A DNA stretch of 64,000 nucleotides from an uncultured beta proteobacterium (GCA_903886275.1 CAISLN010000040.1:62001-126000), one strand, 5' to 3'; shown: positions 1 through 11,087, numbered from the stretch's first letter. Notes: generated by a model from the letters alone, not told the origin. Program-made: numbers and translations.

Positions 1-121
1 ATCGACATTGCTGACCGTGATGCCGGTGATGGCTTTTTCCGCGATAAACATCAGCACGCGGCGCGGGTTGGGGGCGCGGTGGGCGCTCAGGAGTTGCATG
101 GTTTGTCTCGTCCGGTTTTCT

Positions 122-970
122 TCAAGCTGCCTGCGCAGCGCGCAACTGATCGCGTGTGGCAAGGGCTGCCGCGCGTGCGGCCTGCGCGAAGTCTGCACCG
201 CTGGAGGCGTAGAGCACGGCGCGCGAAGAGTTGACCACAATGGGTGCGATGGTTTCGCCATTCGCTGCACGGTAGCCGGCCTTGACGGTGGCCACCGCGT
301 CACCGCCCTGCGCGCCCACACCGGGAATCAACAGCGGCACCGTGGGGGCCAGGGCACGCACCCGCTCAATCTCGGCCGGACGGGTCGCGCCCACCACCAG
401 CCCAAGCTGTCCGTTCAGGTTCCAAGGACCCTGCACCAGGCTGGCAATGTGCTCGAACAGCGTGGGCTGTCCGGGCAGATCGGCCAGGCGCTGGTTTTGC
501 AAATCGTCACCGCCAGGGTTGGAGGTGCGGCACAGCAGAAAGGCGCCCTTGCCGTGGTATTTCAGGTAGGGCTGCACCGAGTCAAAACCCATAAAGGGCG
601 AGAGCGTCACGCAGTCGGCGCCATAGCGCTCAAAGGCCTCCAGTGCGTACTGCTCGGCGGTGCTGCCGATGTCGCCGCGCTTGGCATCCAGAATGATGGG
701 CACCAGAGGCGCGGTGCGGCGCATGTGTTCCATCAGGCGCTCCAATTGGCCTTCCGCACCATGGGCGGCGAAGTAGGCAATTTGCGGCTTGAAGGCAATC
801 ACCAGGTCGGCCGTGGCATCGACAATGGCCGCGCAGAAGTCATAAATCTTGCTGGCATCGCCCTTCATGGCAGCGGGAAATTTACCCGGCTCCGGGTCCA
901 GGCCCACACACAAAAGAGAGCCGTTGGCGCGCTCGGCATGGCGCAATTGTTCGATAAAGGTCATGTTCAT
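122..970 (-). CDS. pyrF: orotidine 5'-phosphate decarboxylase
   Basis: 282 aa [16 protein letters not shown] and [27 protein letters not shown] motifs typical of class 2 OMP decarboxylase. Confidence 0.95.
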   Translation of the reverse strand: MNMTFIEQLRHAERANGSLLCVGLDPEPGKFPAAMKGDASKIYDFCAAIVDATADLVIAFKPQIAYFAAHGAEGQLERLMEHMRRTAPLVPIILDAKRGDIGSTAEQYALEAFERYGADCVTLSPFMGFDSVQPYLKYHGKGAFLLCRTSNPGGDDLQNQRLADLPGQPTLFEHIASLVQGPWNLNGQLGLVVGATRPAEIERVRALAPTVPLLIPGVGAQGGDAVATVKAGYRAANGETIAPIVVNSSRAVLYASSGADFAQAARAAALATRDQLRAAQAA

Positions 971-1947
971 TTTTCAATCGTGGTGGCGGCCAGGCACAGG
1001 TCGGCCCAGGCCTTGGCCTTGTCGGCGCCGTTGCGCATCAAGAGCGCGGGGGGATAAGTAACAACCACCGGTGTGCCTTGGTAGCTGTGCACGCTGCCAC
1101 GCAGTTTGCCCAGCGGCAGGGAGGCGAGTTCGGGATTCGCCGCCAGCAGTACCTGGTTGGCAAAGCGGCCCATGGACAGAATCATGCGCGGCTGCACCAG
1201 CGCGATTTCACGCTGCAAATGGCTAGCGCATTGGGCCAGCTCGGCTGGCTGCGGCACCGCACCTTGGGCCGGGCGGCACTTCAGCACGTTGCTGACATAG
1301 GCGCGCGCAGCAGCCCTTGTCGCGCTGCCAGACACAGGTGCCAACAGGGCCGGGTCGGGGTTGGCACGCTGCAGACCCAGGGCGCGCAGCATGTTGTGCA
1401 GCAGCACACCGGCCTGCCCTGAAAACGGCACGCCGGTGCGGTCCTCTTCCTCGTCCGGCGGATCGCCCACCACCATCCAGTCACAGCGGCCCACCTCCTG
1501 TGGCACCAACAGCGTCGTGTGGCTGCGCCCACCGCACAGGGCGCAGGCCTGGCAATTGCGCACGCTGTCGGCCAACACGCTCCAGTCCGAAGAAGACTCG
1601 GGGGCAAGTGCCGCAGCAGACCCGGCATCGGCTTCTGGGCCGGCGCCTGTGGGAAGCTCGCCGCGCCCGGCGGGTGGCGCTTGGTGGTTAGCGGCCTTCC
1701 CAGCCAATGCATCGGCGGCGGCCTGTCCCGCAGCGACGAAGGTGGAGCGCCGACTGGCGGGCGCCGCAATGGCCGAGGGGGTGACGTTGGGCACTGGCCT
1801 TGCCGAAGGCAAAGCGGCATGGGTTGGAGCAGCACTCTGCGGCGCAGCGGAGCGCTGCCGCACAGCCACGCCGCTTTCGGGTAACCAGACCGACACGCCC
1901 ATTTCCTGCAGCATGGCGCGTTGGCGTCTATCGAGTTCAAGGGCCAT
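967..1947 (-). CDS. uracil-DNA glycosylase, family 4-like
   Basis: 326 aa; [45 protein letters not shown] motifs; low-complexity Ala/Pro N-terminal half. Confidence 0.88.
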   Translation of the reverse strand: MALELDRRQRAMLQEMGVSVWLPESGVAVRQRSAAPQSAAPTHAALPSARPVPNVTPSAIAAPASRRSTFVAAGQAAADALAGKAANHQAPPAGRGELPTGAGPEADAGSAAALAPESSSDWSVLADSVRNCQACALCGGRSHTTLLVPQEVGRCDWMVVGDPPDEEEDRTGVPFSGQAGVLLHNMLRALGLQRANPDPALLAPVSGSATRAAARAYVSNVLKCRPAQGAVPQPAELAQCASHLQREIALVQPRMILSMGRFANQVLLAANPELASLPLGKLRGSVHSYQGTPVVVTYPPALLMRNGADKAKAWADLCLAATTIEK

Positions 1948-1962
1948 GGTGGGGACTTTCGT

Positions 1963-2463
1963 TCACAGACGCAGGCTCATGACAATCGCGTCCTCGCGCT
2001 GCCCGCTGCCTGCCGGGTAATAGGCCTTGCGCAGGCCGACGCGGCGGTAGCCCTGGGCTTCGTAAACCTTGATGGCGCGGGCATTGCCCACGCGCACCTC
2101 CAGCCACAGCCACTGTGCGCCAACGCCGCGCGCCCAGATCGTCATCGCCTCCAGCAGCAGGCGCGACCAGCCCTGGCCCTGGAATTCGGGCGCCACGGTG
2201 ATGTTGAGCAGGTGCACCTCGTCCACCCCCTTCATGGCCACAAAGTAGCCCAGCAGCGTGGGTGCCCCGCCAGCAACGTCACAGGGCGCCACCAGCATCT
2301 GGGCCTGGTAGCCGCTGTGCAGCGCGTCCAGAAAATGGGTGTGCGACCAGGGATGGTCATAGGCGCGCTGCTCCACCCGCAGCACCTCGTCCAGGCGATC
2401 GGCCAGCAGCGGCTCGAAGCGCACCTCGGGGCGCGCGCAAGGGGGGTCCAACTGGGCGCTCAT
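1963..2463 (-). CDS. rimI: ribosomal protein alanine N-acetyltransferase
   Basis: GNAT fold ORF (LLNITVAPEFQGQGWSRLLLEAM) directly downstream of tsaB. Confidence 0.88.
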   Translation of the reverse strand: MSAQLDPPCARPEVRFEPLLADRLDEVLRVEQRAYDHPWSHTHFLDALHSGYQAQMLVAPCDVAGGAPTLLGYFVAMKGVDEVHLLNITVAPEFQGQGWSRLLLEAMTIWARGVGAQWLWLEVRVGNARAIKVYEAQGYRRVGLRKAYYPAGSGQREDAIVMSLRL

Positions 2464-3221
2464 GGTGCTGCGGCCCGCGCCGCATCAATGGCGGCGCGCT
2501 CGGCTGCGGCCTTGATGGCTGCGCGCTCGGCCGTGGTCTGGGCCACCTTGTCGCGGATATAGGTGGGCAGTGCCTGCTCGGCCGACACCGCCAAGCCCTG
2601 TGCCAGCAGTTGCGGCGCCAGGCGCAGCAGGGCCGTGGCCAGCGGCAATGCATCCAGTCGCAAGGCTTGCGCAGGCAGGCCGGTCAGGCGCGCGCCATAG
2701 ATAGCAAACACATTGCCCGCCGCCACCTGGGGCAAGGCGCTCGCTGGCAGCGTGAGCGCCTCCGGTCGCAGCAGGTGGGCACCCTGCAGCTCGGTCCAGA
2801 GCGCATCCGCATATTGGAAGGTGGCGCAATAGATTTCGTCCATGCGCGCGTCCAACAGCGCCGTGACCTGTGCGCTGGAGCAGGCTGCGAGCCCGCTGTG
2901 GCGCGCTGCCTCGGCCACCGCCAACAGCGAGTTCACCGGCAGCACCGCCACGCCCGCGCCAAAGGCCAGGCCTTGGGCCACGGCACAGGCGGTGCGCAAA
3001 CCCGTAAAAGAGCCGGGGCCGCAGCCAAAGCAAATGGCATCGAGTTCGCGCAGTTCCATGCCGGACTGGCGCATCAGCTCCAGCACCCCGGCGATCAGGC
3101 CGGCAGAGGCCTTGGCCCCACCCTCGCCCTGCTGCTGCCACAGGCCGGTTGCGGCACCGTCATCGCGCGAGACCGCGATCGACATCCCGTCGGTGCTGGT
3201 GTCAAAGGCCAACAGCTTCAT
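2460..3221 (-). CDS. tsaB: tRNA threonylcarbamoyladenosine biosynthesis protein TsaB
   Basis: MKLLAFDTSTDGMSIAV, CFGCGPGSFTGLRTACAVAQGLAF. Confidence 0.93.
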   Translation of the reverse strand: MKLLAFDTSTDGMSIAVSRDDGAATGLWQQQGEGGAKASAGLIAGVLELMRQSGMELRELDAICFGCGPGSFTGLRTACAVAQGLAFGAGVAVLPVNSLLAVAEAARHSGLAACSSAQVTALLDARMDEIYCATFQYADALWTELQGAHLLRPEALTLPASALPQVAAGNVFAIYGARLTGLPAQALRLDALPLATALLRLAPQLLAQGLAVSAEQALPTYIRDKVAQTTAERAAIKAAAERAAIDAARAAAP

Positions 3222-4237
3222 GGCTTTTTACCCGCCGCTTGGCGCACGCCAAACACAATGCCCAGGGTCACCAGGGTCAGGCCGCACAGCACATTCCAAG
3301 GCAGCGGCTCATCCAGGTAGAGCGCGGCCGACAGGGCCGACAGCCCCGGCACCACTGCGGTCAGCATGGTGGAGCGCACCGGGCCGTAATAGCGGATCAT
3401 CATGTTGAAGGTGATGCCCGAGATCACCACCGAGCCCAGACCCTGCATCAGCATTTGCCACAGCACATCGTGCAGCGGTGCCGTGAACACCCGACCGGGC
3501 AGCACACCCGCCCAGACCAGGGCCAGATAGATGGGCACATAAACCAGAAAGGCAAACACGGTAATGGCAGTGGTGGCCTGCACCGCCTGCAAGGCATGCT
3601 TGCGCACCAGCACGCTGTAGCAGGACCAGGTCAGAGCGGCCAGAATAAACAGCACATCACCGCGCCAGACACCGCCGCCGTCGAGCGCATGCAAGAGGCT
3701 GGCACCGCCCACCAGCAGGTCGCCTGCAACGATGCACAGCAGGCCGATGGCGCGGCTGGCGCCTATGTGCTCGCCCAGCAGCAGCACCGCCAGCAGCGCC
3801 GTCCACAGGGGCAGGCTGCCGGGCATCAGCACCGAGGCATGGGCAGCAGGCGCAAACACAAAACCGCTATAGGCCAGCAGGCTGTAGACCAGGCCGCCAA
3901 AAATTCCGGTCACCACCGTCGTGCGCAGGGGCAGCGGCGACAGGCCCCAGAGCGAACCGGCCGTAGGCAGTTGTCCGGCCTCGCGCTGGCGCGCACGCTG
4001 GGTCTGGGTCAGCCACCAACCCAGGGGCAGGAGCACCAGACCGGCACCCAACAGGCGGGCAAACACCATGTCCACCGGGGCCATGGTGGGCGCGCGCGAC
4101 GGGTCGGCCGAGGCGCGTGCCACCACGATAAAGGCGGTCCAGATCAGCACCGTGACGAGCGCCGCCAGCAGCCCCACAAGCCGGGGAGAAAGGCGCGGCA
4201 GGGCGCCGGGCAAGGTAGCTGTGGAGTGCATGGACAT
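3218..4237 (-). CDS. DMT/EamA family transporter
   Basis: 339 aa, about 10 hydrophobic segments, EamA-like duplicated halves. Confidence 0.82.
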   Translation of the reverse strand: MSMHSTATLPGALPRLSPRLVGLLAALVTVLIWTAFIVVARASADPSRAPTMAPVDMVFARLLGAGLVLLPLGWWLTQTQRARQREAGQLPTAGSLWGLSPLPLRTTVVTGIFGGLVYSLLAYSGFVFAPAAHASVLMPGSLPLWTALLAVLLLGEHIGASRAIGLLCIVAGDLLVGGASLLHALDGGGVWRGDVLFILAALTWSCYSVLVRKHALQAVQATTAITVFAFLVYVPIYLALVWAGVLPGRVFTAPLHDVLWQMLMQGLGSVVISGITFNMMIRYYGPVRSTMLTAVVPGLSALSAALYLDEPLPWNVLCGLTLVTLGIVFGVRQAAGKKP

Positions 4238-4317
4238 GCAGCGATTATCGGGGCAGATGCCGGAGGCGCAGGCCCCGCAAGGTCAGCCCTCAGAGACGGG
4301 CATTGGATAATCCCGCC

Positions 4318-5784
4318 ATGTTGTACCGCCTCCTCTGCACCACTCTATTGATTGCCGCCTGCGGCACTGCCCTGGGCGCCACGCCCTCCTCTCTTGCGCC
4401 GGAACTGGAGGCGGCGCTGGCCCGCGCCAAAATTCCGCGCGACGCGCTGGCCCTGCTGGTGCTGGAGGCCGAGTCCAACAATGCGCCAGCGCGCCTGTCG
4501 CACCGGGCCCAGGTGGCAATGAACCCGGCCTCGGTGATGAAGCTCAGCACCACCTTTGCCGCGCTGGAGCTCTTGGGTCCGGCCTATGTCTGGACCACAC
4601 CGGTGTATGTGGACGGCCCGGTGCAGGGCGGCACCCTCAAGGGCAACGTCTACATCAAGGGCCAGGGCGACCCCAAGCTGGTGCTGGAGCGGCTGTGGCT
4701 GTTGTTGCGCCGCCTGCAGGGCCTGGGCATACGCAGCATTGCCGGTGACATCGTGCTCGACCGCAGCGCCTTTGAGGTGCCCGATGCCGACCCGGCCAGC
4801 TTTGACGGTGAGCCGCTGCGCCCCTACAACGCCGCACCCGACGCCCTCTTGGTCAACTACAAGGCGGTGGTGATGACCTTTACGCCGGACCGCGCCGCCA
4901 ACACCGCGCAGGTGCAGTTCGATCCGCCGCTTTTCGGTGTGCAGATGCAGGCCAGCGTGCCTTTGAGCAATGCCGAATGTGGCGACTACCGCGGCGCGCT
5001 CAAGGCCGATTTTTCGGACACCAATCGCATCCACTTTGGTGGCAGCTTTGCGGCGAGTTGCGGCGAGAAGGTCTGGCCGGTGGCCTATGCCGACCCCCGC
5101 AGCTACGCCACCCGCGCGGTGCAGGGCATGTGGCTGGACATGGGCGGCAAGCTCAGCGGCAGCGCGCGCTATGGCGCTGTGCCGGCTGCGCTGGCGGCGG
5201 GCAAACCGACGCTGGAGGCGACATCCGCACCGCTGGCAGAAATCATCCGCGACATCAACAAGTACAGCAACAACGTCATGGCGCAGCAGCTGTTCCTCAC
5301 CCTGGGGCGGGTTGTTCCGACTGGCAGCGGCGAAACCCCGCCCACTGACGCGGGCCTGATCGCTGGCAGCTTTAGCGCCTCGCGCGGCGTGATGCAACGC
5401 TGGTGGAAAGAGCGTCTGGGCTCTGAAGACATGCCGGTGTGGGAAAACGGCTCCGGCCTTTCGCGCCAGGAACGCATCAGCGCAAGGGGACTGGCGCGCC
5501 TGCTGCAACTGGCCTGGCGCTCCCCCTCCATGCCCGAGCTGATGAGCTCGCTGCCCATCAGCGGAGTGGACGGCACACTCAGGCGCTTCAAGTCCGGATC
5601 GGTGGGCAGCGCCCATTTGAAGACCGGCTCGCTCAGCAATGTGCTGGCCCGCGCCGGTTTTGTCGATGGCGCCAGCGGCAAGCGCTATGTGCTTGTCGCC
5701 CTGATCAACCACGCCAATGCCAACACCGAAGCCGGGCGCGCGGTGATGGAGACGCTGGTGGACTGGACGGTGCGGGACAACTGA
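4318..5784 (+). CDS. dacB: D-alanyl-D-alanine carboxypeptidase/endopeptidase (PBP4 type)
   Basis: Signal peptide; NPASVMKLSTTFAAL (SxxK), NNVMAQQLF, LKTGSLSNVLARAGFV (KTG). ORF opens at 4303; start at 4318 preferred. Confidence 0.92.
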   Translation: MLYRLLCTTLLIAACGTALGATPSSLAPELEAALARAKIPRDALALLVLEAESNNAPARLSHRAQVAMNPASVMKLSTTFAALELLGPAYVWTTPVYVDGPVQGGTLKGNVYIKGQGDPKLVLERLWLLLRRLQGLGIRSIAGDIVLDRSAFEVPDADPASFDGEPLRPYNAAPDALLVNYKAVVMTFTPDRAANTAQVQFDPPLFGVQMQASVPLSNAECGDYRGALKADFSDTNRIHFGGSFAASCGEKVWPVAYADPRSYATRAVQGMWLDMGGKLSGSARYGAVPAALAAGKPTLEATSAPLAEIIRDINKYSNNVMAQQLFLTLGRVVPTGSGETPPTDAGLIAGSFSASRGVMQRWWKERLGSEDMPVWENGSGLSRQERISARGLARLLQLAWRSPSMPELMSSLPISGVDGTLRRFKSGSVGSAHLKTGSLSNVLARAGFVDGASGKRYVLVALINHANANTEAGRAVMETLVDWTVRDN

Positions 5785-5799
5785 TCAAGCCGCTGGGCC

Positions 5800-5818
5800 A
5801 GCCCCAAGCGTGGGGGCT
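5800..5818. terminator. possible short terminator hairpin between convergent dacB and tsaC
   Basis: agcccc-aagcgtg-ggggct inverted repeat; no strong T tract. Confidence 0.35.
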
Positions 5819-5825
5819 CTTATCT

Positions 5826-6899
5826 TCAAGCGGCAGCGCGCTGCAGGCGGTCGCGCACACCATCCCAGGCCACGCCGTCGGGCGGGGTTTCTACCCAGAT
5901 CAGTTGGACGCGCAAGGCGTCGAGTTCGCGCAACACCGAGAACAGCTCGTGCGCCGTCACGGCCGCATCAGAAGGCATGCGGCGCAGCTCGATCTGGCGC
6001 GCAGCGGTCTTGAGCGGCACGCGCGAATAGATGGCAAGGGTCTTGCCCGGCACCGCGCTTTTATCCACATCGGTGCCCAACAGATCCAGCGCCTGTTGCA
6101 GCGCCTTGGCATCCATCAGGCGCACCGTGGCGTTGGGCGCGTAATGCGACTCCAGCGTACCGGAGGCGCGCGGCGCCTCTTGACCCTGAACCACCAGCTC
6201 TTGCGGCGAAATCAGCGCGCGACCGCAGGCAGCGGCCACCTGTTCGCTGCTGATGGCTCCGGGGCGCAACAGCACCGGCGCGCCACGGGTGCAGTCGATG
6301 ATGGTGGACTCAATGCCCACCTCGCAGGGGCCGCCATCCAGCACCAGCAGATCGGGTGTGTCGGCAAACTCCTGTGCCACATGCTGGGCGGTGGTCGGGC
6401 TGATGCGGCCAAAGCGATTGGCACTGGGCGCGGCCACGCCCCAGACCTCCGCCTCACCCTCCTTGGGCTGGCGCAACGCTGCCAGCACCGCTTGTGCCAC
6501 CGGGTGTGCCGGGCAACGCAGACCTATCGTGTTCTGACCACCGGCAGCCACCGCGCCCACGCCCTCGCGGCGCGGCAGGATCAAGGTGAGCGGCCCCGGC
6601 CAGAAGGCCGACATCAGCTGCTGGGCAAAGGATGGCACACGGCCGGCGTAATGCGCCACACCCGACATGCCGCCGTCAAAGGCGGCCACATGCACGATCA
6701 GCGGATGGTCGGCGGGCCTGCCCTTGGCTGCAAAAATAGCAGCCACGGCGCTGGCGTTGTCGGCGTCGGCACCCAGGCCGTACACAGTCTCGGTGGGCAG
6801 ACCGACCAAGCGGCCAGCGCGTAGGGCCTGAGCGGCCGCGGCTATCGCCTCGGGCGCGAACTCCATACCATCGGCGAACACATAGGCGGACACGATCAT
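5826..6899 (-). CDS. L-threonylcarbamoyladenylate synthase (Sua5/YciO/YrdC)
   Basis: GRLVGLPTETVYGLGADADNASAVAAIFAAKGRPADHPLIVHV. Confidence 0.93.
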   Translation of the reverse strand: MIVSAYVFADGMEFAPEAIAAAAQALRAGRLVGLPTETVYGLGADADNASAVAAIFAAKGRPADHPLIVHVAAFDGGMSGVAHYAGRVPSFAQQLMSAFWPGPLTLILPRREGVGAVAAGGQNTIGLRCPAHPVAQAVLAALRQPKEGEAEVWGVAAPSANRFGRISPTTAQHVAQEFADTPDLLVLDGGPCEVGIESTIIDCTRGAPVLLRPGAISSEQVAAACGRALISPQELVVQGQEAPRASGTLESHYAPNATVRLMDAKALQQALDLLGTDVDKSAVPGKTLAIYSRVPLKTAARQIELRRMPSDAAVTAHELFSVLRELDALRVQLIWVETPPDGVAWDGVRDRLQRAAA

Positions 6900-6921
6900 G
6901 GTGTGGCCCTTTCAAAAAAAG

Positions 6922-8157
6922 TCAAAAGGCTTCAATGCCCAGAATCTGCGCTGCTTGCAAAGCGGTGCTGCGCACCTGCTCAATGGTGCTGCCGGTGATG
7001 TTCAGGTGGCCCATCTTGCGCCCCTTGGCAGCGCGCAGCTTGCCGTACAGATGCAGATGCGTGCCCGGCAGGGCCAGCACCGCTTCCCAGGGCGGCACGC
7101 CACCCTCTGGCCAGAGGTCGCCCAGCAGGTTGAGCATGATGGCCGGGCTGTGCTGGCGCGGCTGCACCAGCGGCAGGTTGGCGAGCGTGCGCACCTGCAG
7201 CTCGAACTGCGAGACATCGCAAGCATCCATGCTGTAGTGGCCGCTGTTGTGCGGGCGCGGTGCCATCTCATTGACCACCAGACCACCCAGACCTTGCGCG
7301 GCCGGATGCGATTCATCGAGCACAAAGAACTCCACGCACAGCACGCCGACATAGTTCAGCTCGGCGGCGATGGCCTTGGCAGCGGCAATGGCGCGCGTGG
7401 CCAGTTCTTCCGGCACATTGCCCACGTACACCTCGGTCACGGCCAGAATGCCATCGCGGTGCAGGTTGCGCTGCAGCGGCAGGTTGACGCAGTCACCATT
7501 GGAAGCGCGCGCCACGATCACCGAGCATTCCAATTGCAGCGGCAACATTTTTTCCAGCACGCAGGGGAGTTGCTGCATGTCGCCCCAAGCCTGGGCCAGC
7601 TCGGCACGGGTCGTCACGCGGGCTTGGCCCTTGCCGTCGTAACCCATGCGGGCGGTCTTCAAAATGCCGGGCAATAGACTGGCCCCCACGCTCGCCAGTT
7701 GCTCGGCCGTCTCAATCACGGCGTAGGGCGCGCAGGGCACGCCGCAGCGCACGAAGTGGGCCTTCTCGGCGGCGCGGTCCTGGGCTATGGATACGCAGGC
7801 GGCGGCAGGGAACACAGGGCGGGTCTTGGCCAACTCGGCCAGGGCGAGGGCCGGCACGTTCTCAAACTCGGTGGTGATGGCCTGGGCCACCAGGGCCAGA
7901 CGCTCCAGTCCCGCCGGGTCGGTGTAGCTGGTCTGAATATGGTGGTGGCTGACGCGCCCGGCCGGACTCAGCGGGTCCGGGTCCAGCACGGCGGTAAAGA
8001 AGCCCATGCGCTGCGCGGCATGCGCGAACATGCGCCCGAGCTGGCCACCGCCCATCACACCCAGTGTGATTTCCTTGGATCCACCCAGTGTGATTTCCTT
8101 GGATCCACCCAGTGTGACTTCCTTGGAAGCGCCCAGTTCGTTCAACTCCGCCATCAC
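6922..8157 (-). CDS. purK: 5-(carboxyamino)imidazole ribonucleotide synthase
   Basis: [25 protein letters not shown]-grasp body; overlaps purE by 4 nt. Confidence 0.95.
   Translation of the reverse strand: MMAELNELGASKEVTLGGSKEITLGGSKEITLGVMGGGQLGRMFAHAAQRMGFFTAVLDPDPLSPAGRVSHHHIQTSYTDPAGLERLALVAQAITTEFENVPALALAELAKTRPVFPAAACVSIAQDRAAEKAHFVRCGVPCAPYAVIETAEQLASVGASLLPGILKTARMGYDGKGQARVTTRAELAQAWGDMQQLPCVLEKMLPLQLECSVIVARASNGDCVNLPLQRNLHRDGILAVTEVYVGNVPEELATRAIAAAKAIAAELNYVGVLCVEFFVLDESHPAAQGLGGLVVNEMAPRPHNSGHYSMDACDVSQFELQVRTLANLPLVQPRQHSPAIMLNLLGDLWPEGGVPPWEAVLALPGTHLHLYGKLRAAKGRKMGHLNITGSTIEQVRSTALQAAQILGIEAF
8058..8129. repeat. 3 x 24-bp in-frame tandem repeat in purK 5' end
   Basis: cacccagtgtgatttccttggatc at 8058-8081 and 8082-8105, third copy with few substitutions at 8106-8129; encodes GGSKEITL-type repeats. 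Confidence 0.93.
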
Positions 8158-8657
8158 GCGACGTTTCCGGTAATGGGCAGCACCATGTCGGTGGCGACCT
8201 GGGTCTGGTCGCGCCTAAAGGCTTCGAGTTGCAGGCGCAGGTCGCTGTCAAAATTGGCCAGCAGCGCAATCGCAAACAGGGCGGCATTGGCCGCACCCGC
8301 GTTGCCAATGGCGAAGGTGGCCACCGGGATGCCCTTGGGCATTTGCACGATGCTGTGCAGCGAATCGACGCCCTGCAAATGCTTGCTGGCTACCGGCACG
8401 CCCAACACGGGAACGGTGGTCTTGGCGGCCAGCATGCCAGGCAAATGGGCCGCGCCCCCGGCACCGGCAATAATGGCCTTGAGGCCGCGCGCGGCGGCTT
8501 TCTCGGCATAGGCAAACATTTCGTCGGGCATGCGGTGGGCCGAAACCACGCGCGCTTCGAAGCCGATGCCAAACTGTTGGAGAATCTGCACTGCATGTTG
8601 CATGGTGTCCCAGTCGGAGCTGGAACCCATGACGACGCCTACTTGGATGGTTTTCAT
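8154..8657 (-). CDS. purE: N5-carboxyaminoimidazole ribonucleotide mutase
   Basis: [33 protein letters not shown]. Confidence 0.96.
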   Translation of the reverse strand: MKTIQVGVVMGSSSDWDTMQHAVQILQQFGIGFEARVVSAHRMPDEMFAYAEKAAARGLKAIIAGAGGAAHLPGMLAAKTTVPVLGVPVASKHLQGVDSLHSIVQMPKGIPVATFAIGNAGAANAALFAIALLANFDSDLRLQLEAFRRDQTQVATDMVLPITGNVA

Positions 8658-8692
8658 CCCCGAATTTTACGTTTTACCCAGAGCCCGTACCC

Positions 8693-9649
8693 ATGATCAA
8701 CGTCACCATTGAAAACTTCGAGACGGAAGTTGTCGCCGCCTCGCACCAAATCCCCGTGCTGCTGGACTTTTGGGCGCCCTGGTGCGGCCCCTGCAAGGTC
8801 ATAGGCCCGCTGCTGGAAAAGGTTGAGGAGGACTACGGCGGACGCTTCAAGCTGGTGAAGATCGACTCCGACCAGCAACAAGAACTCAGCCAGGCCTTTG
8901 GCATCCGCAGCATCCCGACCTGCGTGTTGATGATCGACGGCAAGCCGGTGGACGGCTTTATGGGTGCCGTGCCCGAGGGCCAGCTCAAGACCTTTTTGGA
9001 CAAGCACCTGCCCGCAGCCGCTGAACTGGAAGCGCTGGAGGAAGTGGACGAGGCACAGGCACTGCTGGAGGCCGGCGACCCGCAGGCTGCGCTGCACAAG
9101 CTGCACTCGGCCGTGACGGCGGACCCGGGCAACGACGACGCGCGCTACGACTATGTGCGCCTGCTGATCGAAAACAACCTGATCGAAGATGCCGCGCAGG
9201 CGCTGGAGCCGGCGCTCAAAGCCATTCCGCGCCAGATCCGCTTTGAGGCGCTGGAGCAGTTTCTGCACGCTATCCAATTCGTCGAAAGCGATGCGCGCGG
9301 CGCCTGGACGCCGGAGCAATTCGATACCCTGCTTGCCGCCAACAAGCGCGACTTTGATACCCGCCTGGCCAAGGCCCGCGTGCTGATGGTGGGCGGCAAC
9401 TGGACCGGCGCCATGGACGAGTTGCTGGAGATCGTCATGCGCGACAAGGCCTGGAACAACGCCGTTCCGCGCAAGACCTTTGTCGCCATTCTGGAGCTGC
9501 TCACTCCGCCGAAGGTCAAGGTGGACCCGGCCGCTGCTGGCAAGACCGCCGGTGGCATCGAGCTCATGGGCAAGGTGGTGGCCGAGCAGGACCCGCAGGC
9601 GCAGTTGGTGGCCACCTACCGGCGCAAGCTGAGCATGGCGCTGAACTGA
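8693..9649 (+). CDS. thioredoxin-TPR protein (YbbN/CnoX-like)
   Basis: Thioredoxin domain WAPWCGPCKVIGP followed by helical TPR-like C-terminal region. Confidence 0.88.
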   Translation: MINVTIENFETEVVAASHQIPVLLDFWAPWCGPCKVIGPLLEKVEEDYGGRFKLVKIDSDQQQELSQAFGIRSIPTCVLMIDGKPVDGFMGAVPEGQLKTFLDKHLPAAAELEALEEVDEAQALLEAGDPQAALHKLHSAVTADPGNDDARYDYVRLLIENNLIEDAAQALEPALKAIPRQIRFEALEQFLHAIQFVESDARGAWTPEQFDTLLAANKRDFDTRLAKARVLMVGGNWTGAMDELLEIVMRDKAWNNAVPRKTFVAILELLTPPKVKVDPAAAGKTAGGIELMGKVVAEQDPQAQLVATYRRKLSMALN

Positions 9650-9661
9650 CTACAAAAAAAT

Positions 9662-9701
9662 AGCGTTCAACGGGCGACCCGCAGGCCACCCGTTGAACGC
9701 T
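9662..9701 (-). terminator. rho-independent terminator of fadL
   Basis: 13-bp perfect stem agcgttcaacggg/cccgttgaacgct; followed on the - strand by a T7 tract (aaaaaaa on + at about 9653-9659). Confidence 0.8.
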
Positions 9702-9750
9702 GCGGGCGGCGCAACCCGAGGGATGCGCCGAGCAGGCTTATCGATATCGC

Positions 9751-11034
9751 TTAAAAGGGCATGGAGTACTGCACGCCGAGCAGCACGGCGTTGCCGGTGT
9801 AGTTGCCACTGACAAGGCCGCGGGCTTTTAGCGTCTGGTCATTGTGGATGCTGGCGTCGGCAAACATCAGATAGGCTAGACCCAGATCCAGTGTCGAACC
9901 ACCGGCAAGCGCCCATTGCGCACCGGCGGAAAGCTGCGTGCGATCACTGTCCGGCAGCGACACCATGCGGGTCGCAGCCCCCTTGACCGGAGTCTGGTCA
10001 AAGGCCAGACCGAACTTCAGCTTCATGTCTGGACGGTACTGGTAGTTGCCACCCACAGCCACGCGCCAGACGTCGCGAAAATCCGTATCCAGGGTCTGTG
10101 CGATGGCACCAGAGTTTCTGACCAGATCGAGCTTGGGAATGCTGCTCCAACCGGTCCAGGAGATATCGCCCAGCAATTGCCATTTGTTATCCAATTGATG
10201 CGTCGCGCTCAGGATTGCGGTATCTGGCAGCTTCAGGCTGGCTTTGGCACCACTGCTTTGTGATCCGTTAAATGTCGCGTTTGGGCCAGTGACCGCGATG
10301 TCACCCGTCATGTCCTGTGTCACGGTTGATCGGTAAGAAACGCCCACCTTGGTAGCGGGCGAAAGGGCAAATAACGCGCCCACATTCCAGCCCCACGCAT
10401 CACCGCTCAATTTGGCCGTCACGGTCGAAGTGGATGTAACCCCGACAGGGAACGGTCCAACAGCCCCGGTGGCAGCCAGCCGCTTGTATTTCGCATCGAT
10501 ATGCTGGTAGCTCACACCGCCACCGATCGACACCGCATCGTTGACGCGGTAGGCAATCGACGGATTAAGGTTGAGGGTCTCCACACTGAAACTGTTGGAC
10601 TGGGCCGAGCCGATCCAGGGGCTGCTGTATTCGGTCTTCAGGCCAAAGGGGGCGCTCAGGCCCACGCCCACATACAGGTCCTTGTTCAGCGCCCAGGACA
10701 GGTAGGCGTTCGGCACTGCGGCCCAACTACCTGCATCACCCCCATTGCCGGCTCCCGTAAATGCACCTGTGCTGGACCCGTTGTCCGAGAATTTGAAGCT
10801 AGGGCCAATCGCCGCCACACCGGCTGAGAATTCGCGCTCCTTCAGCTGCGTCATGCCGGCCGGATTGAAGAAGATGGTGCTGGCGTTTTCCGCCACGGCG
10901 GCAGAGCCGGCATAGCCATTGCCCAGGCCGCTGACGTTTTGCTCCAGCAACTGGAAGCCTGCTGCGCAGGCGTAGCTGGAGAGCATGCCCAGTGAAAGCG
11001 CCGCCACCAGTTTTGTGTACTTTGGTTGAATCAT
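9751..11034 (-). CDS. FadL/OmpP1/TodX family outer membrane transport protein
   Basis: Signal peptide, AGFQLLEQNVSGLGNGYAGSAAVAENASTIFFNPAGMT, C-terminal VQYSMPF beta signal. Confidence 0.92.
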   Translation of the reverse strand: MIQPKYTKLVAALSLGMLSSYACAAGFQLLEQNVSGLGNGYAGSAAVAENASTIFFNPAGMTQLKEREFSAGVAAIGPSFKFSDNGSSTGAFTGAGNGGDAGSWAAVPNAYLSWALNKDLYVGVGLSAPFGLKTEYSSPWIGSAQSNSFSVETLNLNPSIAYRVNDAVSIGGGVSYQHIDAKYKRLAATGAVGPFPVGVTSTSTVTAKLSGDAWGWNVGALFALSPATKVGVSYRSTVTQDMTGDIAVTGPNATFNGSQSSGAKASLKLPDTAILSATHQLDNKWQLLGDISWTGWSSIPKLDLVRNSGAIAQTLDTDFRDVWRVAVGGNYQYRPDMKLKFGLAFDQTPVKGAATRMVSLPDSDRTQLSAGAQWALAGGSTLDLGLAYLMFADASIHNDQTLKARGLVSGNYTGNAVLLGVQYSMPF

Positions 11035-11087
11035 TGTGTCTCCTGCTTGTTAAGGGAATGGGTCCGCTTCATGGCTTGTCTTTCGGT

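Noticed and set aside
2480-2560. Short repeat in the tsaB 3' end (ERAAIKAAAERAAID)
   Set aside because: Low-complexity Ala-rich tail, only about two imperfect units; too ordinary to claim significance.
5439-6824. 461-aa + strand ORF overlapping dacB end and tsaC
   Set aside because: Overlaps two well-supported genes in other frames.
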